From assembly GCF_022419185.1 (NCBI RefSeq), contig NZ_JAJOZK010000007.1:100843-164842 (forward strand): a DNA stretch of 64,000 nt, in the 5' to 3' direction. The position numbers and the translations under genes are program-made. Below are positions 33,532 through 43,165 of the stretch, piece by piece. The notes beneath the pieces are model-generated. The model was not told the DNA's origin. It did not search any database and worked only from the letters and a program-made list of their open reading frames with translations. This DNA is from Thermomonas flagellata (GTDB taxonomy: Bacteria; Pseudomonadota; Gammaproteobacteria; Xanthomonadales; Xanthomonadaceae). Each line of letters starts with the position of its first letter. The first letter of the stretch is position 1.

Positions 33532-35480
33532 CAGCCGCCACCGCCCTGCGCATCCAGCCAGGCCTGGAACATCAGCACCGACCACAGCCGGTAGCCGTAC
33601 TGACCCTGGCCGCGCCGGTGCGCCTGCCACACCCGCTGCACCGGTGCCGGGTCCAGCAGGCCCTGGCGGCGCAGCCGCGCCGGGTCGAGCAGATCGTCCG
33701 CCCAGCCACGCAGCGGACCACGCAGCCAGGCATCCAGCGGAATGCCGAACCCCATCTTCGGGCGCTCGATGAGCGCGCGCGGCACGTAACGATCCAGTAG
33801 CTGGCGCAGGATCCACTTGCCGCGGCCGCCGCGCAGCTTCATGGCCATCGGCAGCCGCCAGGCCAGTTCGACCACCGCATGGTCCAGGAACGGTGCGCGC
33901 GTCTCCAGCGAGACCGCCATCGCCGCGCGGTCGACCTTGACCAGGATGTCGTCCGGCAGGTAGGTCAGCGCGTCCAGCGCCATCATCCGCGCCACCGGGT
34001 CGGACAGGCGCGGCCACTGGTCGCGTAGATCCGGCAGGCTCGGCGGCAAGGCCCCGTTCACCACCATGGCCGCCGGCTGCGGCCATTCGCTGACGAGCGA
34101 CACATACATGTCGTCCAAACTCTGGACGGTCCGCAGGCGCTGGCCGAGGCGGTGGACCTTGTCCCCCGGCTGGGCGATCCCGGCGTGGCGGGCCAAGGGT
34201 CCGGCCAGCCGGTTCACCGTCTGCGCCGGCAGCGCCTGCAAGCCCGCGCCCGCCAGCCGCCGCAGCGGCGCCGGCACCGGCGCCATCCGCCGCCACACGC
34301 GCGGCCCCAGCAGGTAGCGGTTGTAACCGCCGAACAGTTCGTCGCCACCATCGCCGGACAACGCCACCGTGACGTGCCGGCGCGCCAGCTGCATCACCAG
34401 GCAGGTCGGCAACTGCGAGGAATCCGCGAACGGCTCGTCATAGACCTCTGGCATGCGCGGGATCAGCGCGCGCGCATCTTCGGCAGTCAGGCGCACTTCG
34501 GTATGTGCGGTGCCCAGGTGCCCGGCGATGGCGCGCGCATGCTCGGCCTCGTCGTAGGCCTTTTCCTCGAAGCCGATGGTGAAGGTGCGCACCGGCTGGC
34601 GGCTCTGCGCCTGCATCAGCGCGGTGACGAGGGTCGAATCGATGCCGCCGGAGAGCAGCGCACCAAGCGGCACGTCGGCCAGCCGCTGCCCGGCGACCGC
34701 GCGCCCGAGCGTCTCGGCCAGCGCATCCAGCGCCTCGGCCTCGCTGCCTTCGAACGGCGCCGCCATCCCGCGCTCGGCCACCTCGCGCAGCGACCAGTAC
34801 GCCCGCGGCGACGGCTCGCGCTCGCCGGCCGCCAGTTCCAGCCAGGTCCCCGGCGGCAGCTTGCGGATGCCGGGGTGGATGGAATACGGCGCCGGCACGT
34901 AGTTGTAGCGCAGCAGCAGTGCCAGTGCGCCGCGATCGATCCCGCCGACGAACGCCGGATGCGCGCGCAGCGCCTTCAGCTCGGACCCGAACAGGAAGGC
35001 CCCGCCCTGCCAGCCGTAGTACAGCGGCTTTTCGCCGAGCCGGTCGCGCGCCAGCGCCAGCACCCGCCGCTCGCGGTCCCACAGCGCCAGCGCGAACATC
35101 CCGGTGCAGCGACGCAGGGTCTGCTCGAGTCCCCAGTGCGCGACCGCCGCCAGCAGGGTCTCGGTGTCCGAATGCCCGCGCCAGGCCGGTGCCGCACCCG
35201 CCGCCTGCAACTGCGCGCGCAGGTCCAGGTGGTTGTAGATCTCGCCATTGAACACGATCACCCAGCGCCCGCAGGCGGACAGCATCGGCTGGTGGCCGGC
35301 CGCGCTGAGGTCGAGGATGGCCAGGCGACGATGGCCGAGCGCGAGGCCGGCCTCGGCGTCCGCCCAGGCGCCCGCATCATCCGGCCCACGGTGGGCGATG
35401 GCCGCGGCCATCGCCTGCGCCCGCGCGACGAGCACCTCCCTGTCCGCGCCCGGCTGCCAGGCGCCTGCGATTCCGCACAT
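33531..35480 (-). CDS. asnB: Asparagine synthase (glutamine-hydrolysing) family amidotransferase
   Basis: This 649-residue protein has a class II glutamine amidotransferase domain (MCGIAG, nucleophile Cys2; residues 1-~190) and an AMP-forming synthase domain with the PP-loop LSGGIDSTLVTALM and VALSGDGGDELFGGYNRY. Full-length AsnB homologues are frequent in exopolysaccharide loci, where they may amidate uronic acids or supply asparagine. Galacturonate-type sugars predicted from this locus could be the acceptors. It is too complete to be read as a lasso cyclase, and lasso-type partners are missing. Confidence 0.93.
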   Translation of the reverse strand: MCGIAGAWQPGADREVLVARAQAMAAAIAHRGPDDAGAWADAEAGLALGHRRLAILDLSAAGHQPMLSACGRWVIVFNGEIYNHLDLRAQLQAAGAAPAWRGHSDTETLLAAVAHWGLEQTLRRCTGMFALALWDRERRVLALARDRLGEKPLYYGWQGGAFLFGSELKALRAHPAFVGGIDRGALALLLRYNYVPAPYSIHPGIRKLPPGTWLELAAGEREPSPRAYWSLREVAERGMAAPFEGSEAEALDALAETLGRAVAGQRLADVPLGALLSGGIDSTLVTALMQAQSRQPVRTFTIGFEEKAYDEAEHARAIAGHLGTAHTEVRLTAEDARALIPRMPEVYDEPFADSSQLPTCLVMQLARRHVTVALSGDGGDELFGGYNRYLLGPRVWRRMAPVPAPLRRLAGAGLQALPAQTVNRLAGPLARHAGIAQPGDKVHRLGQRLRTVQSLDDMYVSLVSEWPQPAAMVVNGALPPSLPDLRDQWPRLSDPVARMMALDALTYLPDDILVKVDRAAMAVSLETRAPFLDHAVVELAWRLPMAMKLRGGRGKWILRQLLDRYVPRALIERPKMGFGIPLDAWLRGPLRGWADDLLDPARLRRQGLLDPAPVQRVWQAHRRGQGQYGYRLWSVLMFQAWLDAQGGGG

Positions 35481-35483
35481 GCC

Positions 35484-36551
35484 TCAACTCCGCCCCCTGC
35501 GGGCCACGTCCTGCAAGATGCCGACGATCCGGGGCGCCTGCGCCTGCAACGAATACCACTCTGCCACCCGCGCCCGCCCGGCCTGCCCCTGCCGTCGCCG
35601 CAATGCTGCGTCGTCCAGCAGCTTGGCCAGCGCATTTTCCCAGTCGGACTCGCTTTCGGCCAGCGCTCCGTTGACGCCAGGCTGCACCAGTTCGCAGTTG
35701 ACTCCGACCGGCGAGGCCACCACCGGCAGCCCGCAGGCCATGTACTGGATCAGCTTGTAGCCGCACTTGCCGCGCTCCCAGGGCGCATCCGGCAGCGGCA
35801 TGATGCCGATGTCGAACGCGGCCACCTGCGCAGCCTCGTCGGCGGCCGACCACGGCACCGCTTCGAACGGCGTGCCTGCAATCTGGTCGGGCCGGGCGCC
35901 GACCGCCACTGCCCGCAGTGGCCACCGCTTTCGCAAGCGTTCGATCACGCCGGCGACGCGCTGGAGATAACCGGCCGTGGCCGGCGACCCGATCCAGCCG
36001 ATCACCGGCACCGCGGCCTCGCTGCGCAGCGGTGTGGCCGCGTAGCGATCCAGATCGACCACGGTCGGCACGGTTTCCACCCGCTGGCAGCCGGCCCGCC
36101 GCGCGCGCTCCGCAAGGTAGGCATTGCCCGCCGTCACCGCATCCGCACGCCGCATCACCGCATCGATCCGGCCGCCGAGCAGGCCGCGCACCAGGCGCGA
36201 GCGGTGGGCGTCGTAGCGGTGGAACACGGCATCGTCGTAGTCCACGACCAGCGGCACCCGCCCCGGCAGCCGCTCCACCCAGGCCGGCAGCCAGGGCAGC
36301 AGTTCCTTCTCCAGCCACACCACGTCGAACTGGCGCGTACGCCACATCGCCCGCAGCCGCTGCAGGTAGCCGCGCAGCACACTCACCGGCGCTCGCCGTC
36401 CGGCGTACAGCGCCTGCACGTAGGCATCGTCCAACAGCGCTACGGCCTCGACCTCGAAGCCCGCGGCGCGCAGCGCCGGCAGGTAGTCGTACATCCGCAC
36501 CCGGCTGCTGGCGCCGGCGCGGGTGTAGCGGGGCAGCATCAGGACGCGCAT
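35484..36551 (-). CDS. Glycosyltransferase family 4
   Basis: This is a 355-residue GT-B protein. The start MRVLMLPRYTRAGASSRVRMYDYLPALRAAGFEVEAVALL shows the acceptor domain with the conserved SSRxR. The donor side has PVIGWIGSPATAGYLQR, and GKCGYKLIQYMACGLPVVASPVGVN replaces the classic EX7E block. This style is common in capsule loci. It lies directly upstream of asnB (3-bp gap) and overlaps the next upstream transferase by 13 bases. Confidence 0.9.
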   Translation of the reverse strand: MRVLMLPRYTRAGASSRVRMYDYLPALRAAGFEVEAVALLDDAYVQALYAGRRAPVSVLRGYLQRLRAMWRTRQFDVVWLEKELLPWLPAWVERLPGRVPLVVDYDDAVFHRYDAHRSRLVRGLLGGRIDAVMRRADAVTAGNAYLAERARRAGCQRVETVPTVVDLDRYAATPLRSEAAVPVIGWIGSPATAGYLQRVAGVIERLRKRWPLRAVAVGARPDQIAGTPFEAVPWSAADEAAQVAAFDIGIMPLPDAPWERGKCGYKLIQYMACGLPVVASPVGVNCELVQPGVNGALAESESDWENALAKLLDDAALRRRQGQAGRARVAEWYSLQAQAPRIVGILQDVARRGRS

Positions 36552-37738
36552 CCGCTCACCAGGCGCTCATAGATGGCCGAGTAACGCGCAACCCCCTCCT
36601 TGAGCGAGAAATGGCGACGAGCGCTCGCCACGCAGCGCTCACGGATACCCGGCTGGGCAACCAATGCGAGCAGATCGCGCATGCCTTGCCGGAGGCTGTC
36701 GGCGTCGAACCCCGACACCGCGATGCCGACCGTATCCTCGACCAAGATCGTCGCCATGTCGCCGACACCCGTATTGGCCAGCACCGGGATGCCGCAACCC
36801 AGCAACTCCCCCAATTTGGTAGGTGCCGATGCCTGCTTGGAGAAGACCGGCTTGATGAAGAACACCGCCGCATCCATCCGCGCCATCAGCTCGGGCATTT
36901 CGGCCGGGTCGGCGCGGCGCAACTCCACGCAAGAATCCGGGATCGCCGCAGTTCGCAAGCAGGCCCGGATGTGCTCGTGCTCACCCCGGTTCACCACCAG
37001 CAGACGCGCCTCCGGCCGCAGGTCCAGCAGCAGGCGCATCGCGCGCGCCACAGCGTCGAACAGATACCAGGTCCCAGCCGATCCCACGTATCCCAACGTG
37101 AATGCGCGCGGATCGCGCCGCCCCTCGATCGGCATGAAACGCTCCAAATCGGCGCAGGTCGGAATCACCGTGACCGGCGGCATACCTCCCTGCAGATAAT
37201 CGAACCTCTGCATTTCCACGACGGCCGCATGGGTTAGCGACACCACGTGATCCGCACTCAACAAGAACCGGCGTTCGAAGCCTTTTGCAATCCGATACAT
37301 GCGGCCATCACGCGGCCACAGCCCGCCATCGACGCGCTCGTCCGCCCAGAAGCCACGCATGTCGAACAGGAAGCGCATCCCCGCCAGTCGTTTCAGCACC
37401 AGCGCCATCAGCGCCGCCACGTAGCTGCGCGCATGCACGATGCGCAACCGGTGCCGCCAGGCCAGCCATAGGCCAGTGACGACCCCCACGATCACATCCC
37501 ACGCCGTCACCACCGTAGAAGGGCGCTTATGGTAGCGGCGCGGGTGCCATGTGATTCCGGCCTGGGCAATGCGTTTGCGCAGCGCTTGCCGCCGCGGCAG
37601 ATCGGCCCAGTCCTCGGCCTTCTCGAAGCTCACAAGATGGATGCGCCAGTCGGGCGCCAGCCGCTCCAGATAGGTCAGCACTTGCGACTGTCCGAGTGGC
37701 TCCAACATGCCGTCATAGCTGATGTAGAGCACGCCCAT
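36539..37738 (-). CDS. Glycosyltransferase family 4
   Basis: This is a 399-residue GT-B enzyme beginning GVLYISYDGMLEPLGQSQVLTYLERLAPDWRIHLVSFEK, with FDMRGFWADERVDGG and the donor-site block SKQASAPTKLGELLGCGIPVLANTGVGDMATILVE. The ATG at 37738 is preferred; a GTG at 37744 that overlaps the upstream stop is also possible. Codon use is less GC-biased than in asnB. Donor and acceptor are unknown. Confidence 0.9.
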   Translation of the reverse strand: MGVLYISYDGMLEPLGQSQVLTYLERLAPDWRIHLVSFEKAEDWADLPRRQALRKRIAQAGITWHPRRYHKRPSTVVTAWDVIVGVVTGLWLAWRHRLRIVHARSYVAALMALVLKRLAGMRFLFDMRGFWADERVDGGLWPRDGRMYRIAKGFERRFLLSADHVVSLTHAAVVEMQRFDYLQGGMPPVTVIPTCADLERFMPIEGRRDPRAFTLGYVGSAGTWYLFDAVARAMRLLLDLRPEARLLVVNRGEHEHIRACLRTAAIPDSCVELRRADPAEMPELMARMDAAVFFIKPVFSKQASAPTKLGELLGCGIPVLANTGVGDMATILVEDTVGIAVSGFDADSLRQGMRDLLALVAQPGIRERCVASARRHFSLKEGVARYSAIYERLVSGCAS

Positions 37739-37740
37739 GC

Positions 37741-38883
37741 TCACGTGGAGCACCCCTTCCGCCACCCCGGCAGCAGCAGGTCCAGATAGGCATCAGCGGC
37801 CTTGTCCACGCTAAAGTCCTGAGCCCGACGGCGTAACGCATCACGGTCGTGCTTGCGCGACAGCGCCTCCTCCATCGCCCGTGCAAGGGCGTCCACGTCT
37901 GCGACCGGCACGAGCGTGCCGTATTTGCCATCGTCCAGGATCTCGCGCGGACCGGATGGGCAGTCGGTGCTGACGACAGGTGTACCCGCCTCCAGAGCCT
38001 CGATCAGAACGGTCGGCAGACCTTCATAATCCGAGGAAAGCACGAACAGGTCCGCCTGGCGCAGGTACACCGCCGGGTCGCGGGTGAATCCAGGCATGAA
38101 GACGCGCGGGCGCACACCAAGGTCGCTGGCCAATGATTCCAGCGCCTGTCGCTCCGTACCTTCCCCCACGATCAGAAGCACCACATCTTCACGTGGCAGG
38201 CGCGCGAATGCATGCAGCAGGCGATCGAAACGCTTCTGGGCCTTCAGCGTGCCCACCGCGATGATTTTCTTACCAGACGAGTGCAGCCAGTCCCGCGCAA
38301 AGACTGGATCGATATTGGGATCGTCCTGCTTAGCCGGCAGACCAGTGACCGGGTTGTATATCGTATGCACTCGGCCTACAGGCAGACCTGCCATATCCTC
38401 GAGGTCACGCGCGACTCCGCCCGAGACACCGACGAGGGCATCCGCATATGGCATCAGCTTTCGCATGCTGCTGCGCAACGCCACCCGATGGGACGCCCTA
38501 TAACCACGGCCATGCACGGACCAGGTGTTGTGTTCGACCGCCACAATGCGGGTATTGAGTCGCAAAAGTGACGCCACGGCCACTGCCATCGCCGTTAGCG
38601 GCCACATGTTCGCTAACAAGCCCGACGGGTGCACGTCCAGCAAATAGCGCCGTAACGGTCGGAACAGATGCCGGACCCGCCCACACTGCAGATCGACGAC
38701 GCGAACACGCGGATCGAGCAGCGACTGAAGCTCACCCTCCGCTTGCATCAGCACCATATCGACGCGCAGCCCGCGGGAAATGAATGCATTGGCGAGGTAA
38801 ATGCTGACGCGCTCGGCACCACCGGCCCGCAAATTGGGAAGGACAATGGCGATGTCCACCAAATTCGATTTTCTATGGGCCAT
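37741..38883 (-). CDS. Glycosyltransferase family 4
   Basis: This is a 380-residue GT-B enzyme. It has IAIVLPNLRAGGAERVSIYLANAFISRG near the N terminus (the GGAERV nucleotide-sugar loop), AVGTLKAQKRFDRLLHAFARL and the EX7E region SSDYEGLPTVLIEALEAGTPVVSTDCPSGPREIL. The PSGPxEIL ending is common in GalNAc/Glc transferases of capsule loci. The ATG at 38883 has GAGGAAG before it; a longer form from 38904 is possible. The 171-bp gap upstream holds no gene. Confidence 0.92.
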   Translation of the reverse strand: MAHRKSNLVDIAIVLPNLRAGGAERVSIYLANAFISRGLRVDMVLMQAEGELQSLLDPRVRVVDLQCGRVRHLFRPLRRYLLDVHPSGLLANMWPLTAMAVAVASLLRLNTRIVAVEHNTWSVHGRGYRASHRVALRSSMRKLMPYADALVGVSGGVARDLEDMAGLPVGRVHTIYNPVTGLPAKQDDPNIDPVFARDWLHSSGKKIIAVGTLKAQKRFDRLLHAFARLPREDVVLLIVGEGTERQALESLASDLGVRPRVFMPGFTRDPAVYLRQADLFVLSSDYEGLPTVLIEALEAGTPVVSTDCPSGPREILDDGKYGTLVPVADVDALARAMEEALSRKHDRDALRRRAQDFSVDKAADAYLDLLLPGWRKGCST

Positions 38884-39054
38884 GATCTTCCTCACACTCA
38901 CCACTCAGGCACCATCGCCGCCTGAAACCCCGATAGGCGCGATGCTTACTCCTCGCAAACGGCCGTGACGCCCGCAGCCATGACCCTCGCGCACCAGGCC
39001 TGCCACAGCGGTCGACTTCGCCCGGCCCTATGGTATTGCCCGCCGCAGGATCTA

Positions 39055-40065
39055 TCATGCCATGCACTTCAGCATCTTGTTTCTGATGTACCGCATTCCT
39101 CTGACCAAGGCCGCATCCCCCCATCCGGCGCACTGGAGGGTGAACGCAAGCCGATGGATCAGAGTTTGGTCAGCGGCATAGCGCCAGCCTGCCTGAATGC
39201 GTCGCCAACGCCTGTCGGACAATACGTCAAAGCAGCCTGCGAGCCGCTTTTTTTCATTCGCCAAAGCCCGCAGCAAGCGTGGCGGCAACGTTCCGTTATG
39301 CACTCGCGCGCAGTCTCGCTCGTAATGCGACAACACATCGATACTTGCATTCACCCAGCGCCTCCAACGCACTGGGTCGACATAAATGGCGCGCCCGCTG
39401 ATATTTCCAGAATGGATGCGGTAATCAACCAAAACGTCTTGACAATATAAGATCCGCCCCGCCAGGAAAGCACGGAACATCAATATCCGATCCTCGAAGA
39501 GGGCACCGGGACTCAGTTCGCCGAACCGCTCGAACAAATCACGCGTGATCGCATGCGAGGCACCGAGCACGCCACGGCCACCGCTCCGGATCATCGCCTC
39601 AACACTACAGCCCGCATAAGATTCGCGACCCGACAAGATCTGCAGCGGAGATCCATGCTCATCAATCGCCCGCACCGCGCTGTGTAGCGAGGCAGTCGGC
39701 CGACCATGTTCTTCCCACAATCGCACCAAACGCGACACGCGCGTCGGATGGGAAACATCGTCACCCGCCGCAAAAACCACAATCACCCCTTGCGCAAGCG
39801 CCAATACCTGATTGACATGTGCACCCAATCCACCCTGCCCCTGGTTTTTGGGATTGCGATTCAAGCGCAACCTGTGCGGCCCGCGGTATCCGGCCACGGC
39901 GTCCTGCATGATTTCGAAGGTGGCATCGGTCGAAGCATCGTCTGAGAGCAGGATCTCCAAATTCGGATAATCCTGCGCCAGGGCCGCCTCCACCGCCGCG
40001 CGAATGTAGCGCTCCTGGTTGTAGGCGAACAGGGCGAAGGTGACCAGCGGATAGTCCTGCGACAT
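39055..40065 (-). CDS. Glycosyltransferase family 2
   Basis: This 336-residue GT-A enzyme starts SQDYPLVTFALFAYNQERYIRAAVEAALAQDYPNLEILLSDDASTD, the classic inverting GT2 N terminus with the nucleotide-binding Asp. AAGDDVSHPTRVSR supplies the DxD-like motif and FEDRILMFRAFLAG the ED catalytic region. The C-terminal ~80 residues are helical and basic, probably membrane-associated. The gene is more AT-rich than the flanks, suggesting recent exchange in this part of the locus. Confidence 0.9.
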   Translation of the reverse strand: MSQDYPLVTFALFAYNQERYIRAAVEAALAQDYPNLEILLSDDASTDATFEIMQDAVAGYRGPHRLRLNRNPKNQGQGGLGAHVNQVLALAQGVIVVFAAGDDVSHPTRVSRLVRLWEEHGRPTASLHSAVRAIDEHGSPLQILSGRESYAGCSVEAMIRSGGRGVLGASHAITRDLFERFGELSPGALFEDRILMFRAFLAGRILYCQDVLVDYRIHSGNISGRAIYVDPVRWRRWVNASIDVLSHYERDCARVHNGTLPPRLLRALANEKKRLAGCFDVLSDRRWRRIQAGWRYAADQTLIHRLAFTLQCAGWGDAALVRGMRYIRNKMLKCMA

Positions 40066-40071
40066 GCGTCC

Positions 40072-41577
40072 TCACACTCCCAGCACGGCGCGAGCGCCCG
40101 GCAGGCGCTGCAGCCAGCGCACCAGCCGGTGCCCGTGCCCCAGCCGCTGCGCCAGCACGCGCAGGCTCCAGGCCGTACCGATGAGGCTGGTCAGGCTGGC
40201 AACCGCCAATCCGGCGGATCCGGCCAGCCAGCGCTCGACGGCCAGCGTGGCAAGTACCAGCCCCGCGGCCACGGCCATCATGCTACGCACCTGCCCGCCC
40301 CAGGCGAAGCCGAGCAGGCGCCCGCCCAGCCAGCGCACGCCGAGCAGGTAAAGCGCATAACTGGTGGCGAAGGCATACGCCGCGCCGACCACGCCCTGAC
40401 GCGGGATCCACAGCCACAGCAGCACGGCCTGCAACCCGGCGAACAGCATCTCCGTCGCGGCGTAGCGATGCGCATCCCCGCGCGCCAATAGCAGGTAGCC
40501 CAGCGGCCAGGACAGCACGCGCCCGAGCACCCCCAGCACCATCCATGCCAGCGCGTCCGCCGCCGGGGCGAACCTGGCCGAATACAGCAGCCACACGATC
40601 CAGTGGGCGAAGCCCAGGGTCACCAGCAGCCCCGGCAGCGCCAGCAGCAGGCCGATCTCGGTCTGTTCATTGATGGTGGCGATCGCGCGCGCGCGGTCGT
40701 GGATCACGGCGGTCAGGCGCGGATAGAAGTCGGTGCCCATCGCGCTGAGCACGAATCCGGCGAACAGGCCGGACAGCGACCAGGCCGCCTGGTACAGCCC
40801 CGCCGCATCCAGCCCAAAATGGCGGCTGAGCAGGCTGCGCGTCAGCAGGTCCAGCCCCATCGCCAGCAGGCCGCTCCACATCATCGCCAACCCCAACCCG
40901 AGCATGGGCCGCGCGATCGCCCGGGTCTGCGCCCAGTCCAGCGGCACCGGCGGCACCTGCACCCGGCGCGCGAACCACCAGCTCGATAGCAGGGTCAGGG
41001 CAGCCGTCACAAGCAGCACCGGCACGATGCCGCGCGTGCCCAGCCAGGCGTACAGCGCGATCGTCGCCACGGTGTTCAGCACCGCCGCCAGCACCTGCGC
41101 GCGCGCGATATCGCCGATCCGGCGCAGGCCCTGCAGCAACGCTAACTGGCCATTGCCGATGAGGGTCAGCAGCGTCATGCCGCCTAGCACCGCCAGCGCC
41201 CCGGCATGTTGATCGTTCTCGAACATCCATCGGCTGAGCGGCAGCGCCAGGGCGATGCTCAGCAGCCAGCCGAGCAACCCCGCCGCCCAGCACAGCCGGC
41301 GCAGCACGCGGATGCTGCGCGCCACGGCCTTCGCATCGCCGTGGCCGTGGGCCTGCGCGATGGCGCGCACCGCGCTGCCCTGCAGGCCCAGGCCGCTGAT
41401 CGTCCCGATCAGATTGGTGGCCGAGGTGTACAACCCGACCACGCCGACGCCGGCAGGGCCGAGCAGGATCGCCACCACCTTCACCCGCAGCAGGCCGGCC
41501 AGGTAGTTGATGGCCTGCGCCGCGCCCATGATCGAGGACGAGCGCAGGATGTGGTGGTAGCCATGGCCTTCCGACAT
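40072..41577 (-). CDS. Wzx-type polysaccharide flippase (oligosaccharide transporter)
   Basis: This is a 501-residue membrane protein with about 12-14 helices and the MATE/Wzx pattern: HHILRSSSIMGAAQAINYLAGLLRVKVVAILLGPAGVGVVGLYTSATNLIGTISGLGLQGSAVR. That N terminus is close to lipopolysaccharide O-unit translocases of the PST family. It would move the lipid-linked repeat unit across the inner membrane. It lies 3 bp after the aminotransferase gene, and its stop precedes the GT2 start by 6 bp. Confidence 0.9.
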   Translation of the reverse strand: MSEGHGYHHILRSSSIMGAAQAINYLAGLLRVKVVAILLGPAGVGVVGLYTSATNLIGTISGLGLQGSAVRAIAQAHGHGDAKAVARSIRVLRRLCWAAGLLGWLLSIALALPLSRWMFENDQHAGALAVLGGMTLLTLIGNGQLALLQGLRRIGDIARAQVLAAVLNTVATIALYAWLGTRGIVPVLLVTAALTLLSSWWFARRVQVPPVPLDWAQTRAIARPMLGLGLAMMWSGLLAMGLDLLTRSLLSRHFGLDAAGLYQAAWSLSGLFAGFVLSAMGTDFYPRLTAVIHDRARAIATINEQTEIGLLLALPGLLVTLGFAHWIVWLLYSARFAPAADALAWMVLGVLGRVLSWPLGYLLLARGDAHRYAATEMLFAGLQAVLLWLWIPRQGVVGAAYAFATSYALYLLGVRWLGGRLLGFAWGGQVRSMMAVAAGLVLATLAVERWLAGSAGLAVASLTSLIGTAWSLRVLAQRLGHGHRLVRWLQRLPGARAVLGV

Positions 41578-41579
41578 GC

Positions 41580-42680
41580 TCAATGCGCCGCGCGCACTGC
41601 CGCAACGACCTGCTGTGCCTGATCGGGCGACAGATGCGGGCCGATCGGCAGGCTCAGCACCTCCCCGGCCAACTGCTCGGCGATGGGGAATGCCGCCTCC
41701 GGCCAGCCCTGCGCGGCATAGGCCTGCTGCCGGTGCGGCGGGATCGGGTAGTGGATCAGGGTGTCGACGCCGGCCTCGGCGAGCCGCTGCTGCAATCCGT
41801 CGCGCTGCGGATGACGGATGACGAACAGGTGCCATACCGGCTGTGACCACTCCGGAACCTGCGGCAGCCGCACGCCGCAATCCGCCAGTTCGCGCAGGTA
41901 GAGCGCCGCAATCTCCACGCGACGAGCATTCCAGGCATCCAGATGCGCCAGCTTCACCCGCAGGATGGCCGCCTGCAGCGGATCCAGCCGGCTGTTCCAA
42001 CCCTGCACCTCGTTCACGTACTTCACCCGCGAGCCGTAGTTGCGCAGCACGCGCAGGCGGTCGGCGATGGTGTCGTCGTTGGTGGTGACCGCACCGGCAT
42101 CGCCCAGCGCGCCCAGGTTCTTACCGGGATAGAAGCTCCAGGCCACCGCATCGCCGTGCGCGCCGACGCGCCGGTCCTTGTAGCGTGCACCGTGCGCCTG
42201 CGCGGCATCCTCCAGCACGCGCAGGCCATGCCGGCGCGCGATCGCCAGGATCGGGTCGAGGTCGGCCGGCTGCCCGTACAGGTGCACGGGCAGGATGACC
42301 TTGGTGCGCGGGGTGAGCGCCGCCTCGATCCGATCCGGGTCGAGGTTGTGGGTCGCAGGATCCGGCTCCACCGGCACCGGCGTCGCGCCGCACTGGCTGA
42401 CCGCGAGCCAGGTGGCGATGTAAGTGTTGGACGGGACGATGACCTCATCGCCTGTGCCGACATCCATTGCGCGCAGCGCCAAATGCAGGGCATCCAGGCC
42501 ATTGGCGACGCCGACGCAGTGACGCACGCCGCAGTACTCCGCATATTCCTGCTCGAAGGCCTCCACCTCGGGGCCGAGGATGTACCAACCGGAATCGCGC
42601 ACGCGCGCCCAGACCGCATCCAGTTCGGCCTGCAATTCCTGGTGCGGTGCCTTGAGGTCGAGAAACGGAACCTGCTTCAT
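41580..42680 (-). CDS. dTDP-3-amino-3,6-dideoxyhexose transaminase (FdtB/QdtB type)
   Basis: This 366-residue PLP aminotransferase belongs to the DegT/DnrJ/EryC1/StrS family. The N terminus [21 protein letters not shown] and the PLP lysine Lys187 in [17 protein letters not shown] are characteristic. Sequence style ([35 protein letters not shown]) is that of FdtB/QdtB/WxcK, which amine dTDP-3-oxo-6-deoxyhexoses. Together with FdtA and WxcM it points to Fuc3NAc or Qui3NAc. The ATG overlaps the FdtA stop. Confidence 0.93.
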   Translation of the reverse strand: MKQVPFLDLKAPHQELQAELDAVWARVRDSGWYILGPEVEAFEQEYAEYCGVRHCVGVANGLDALHLALRAMDVGTGDEVIVPSNTYIATWLAVSQCGATPVPVEPDPATHNLDPDRIEAALTPRTKVILPVHLYGQPADLDPILAIARRHGLRVLEDAAQAHGARYKDRRVGAHGDAVAWSFYPGKNLGALGDAGAVTTNDDTIADRLRVLRNYGSRVKYVNEVQGWNSRLDPLQAAILRVKLAHLDAWNARRVEIAALYLRELADCGVRLPQVPEWSQPVWHLFVIRHPQRDGLQQRLAEAGVDTLIHYPIPPHRQQAYAAQGWPEAAFPIAEQLAGEVLSLPIGPHLSPDQAQQVVAAVRAAH

Positions 42681-43087
42681 CGCAGGCCTCGTGCGCGCAG
42701 ATAATCCTGATAGTTCCGGTAGTAGTCACCCTCGTCGTACAGATTGGAAGCCAGTACCATGCAAACCGAACCCGATGAAAAATTGTCGAGCTCGCGCCAG
42801 ATCATCGGGCAGACGTACAATCCGGTATACGAACGATTGAGATGAAAGCGCCGTTTCTCGCGCCCGTCATCCAAGACGACGTCAAAACTTCCGGACATCG
42901 CAATGATCAGCTGCTGTAGGGCTTTGTGAGCATGGCCACCACGCTCTGCTCCACCGGGCACGTCATAGAGGTAGTAGACCCGGCGTATCTCGAACGGGAC
43001 GTGCACCCCTCCTTCGATAAACGTAAGGTTGCCGCGCGGATTCGTGATTTGCGGTAGATCGAGGAGGTAGCAGTCATGGATGGACAC
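42677..43087 (-). CDS. fdtA: dTDP-4-oxo-6-deoxyhexose 3,4-ketoisomerase (FdtA/QdtA)
   Basis: This is a 136-residue cupin. The catalytic histidines sit in [13 protein letters not shown], and [30 protein letters not shown] is the conserved C-terminal block of the WxcM-like/FdtA family. It isomerises dTDP-4-oxo-6-deoxyglucose to a 3-oxo sugar for transamination by FdtB, to which it is coupled by a 4-base overlap. FdtA and QdtA differ in the C4 product; sequence alone does not decide. Base composition is AT-richer than the surrounding genome. Confidence 0.93.
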   Translation of the reverse strand: MSIHDCYLLDLPQITNPRGNLTFIEGGVHVPFEIRRVYYLYDVPGGAERGGHAHKALQQLIIAMSGSFDVVLDDGREKRRFHLNRSYTGLYVCPMIWRELDNFSSGSVCMVLASNLYDEGDYYRNYQDYLRARGLR

Positions 43088-43165
43088 ACATCAACTCCTG
43101 CATGGCTAGCAACAGATCTGCACCGCAAGCGGGAAGGACACCATGCATTTCACCCAACTTTAATT

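Noticed and set aside
21532..35480. Lasso peptide cluster using the AsnB homologue as cyclase
   Set aside because: No transglutaminase-type B2 protease is present, the AsnB is a full-length class II amidotransferase embedded among glycosyltransferases, and a radical SAM enzyme is present instead.
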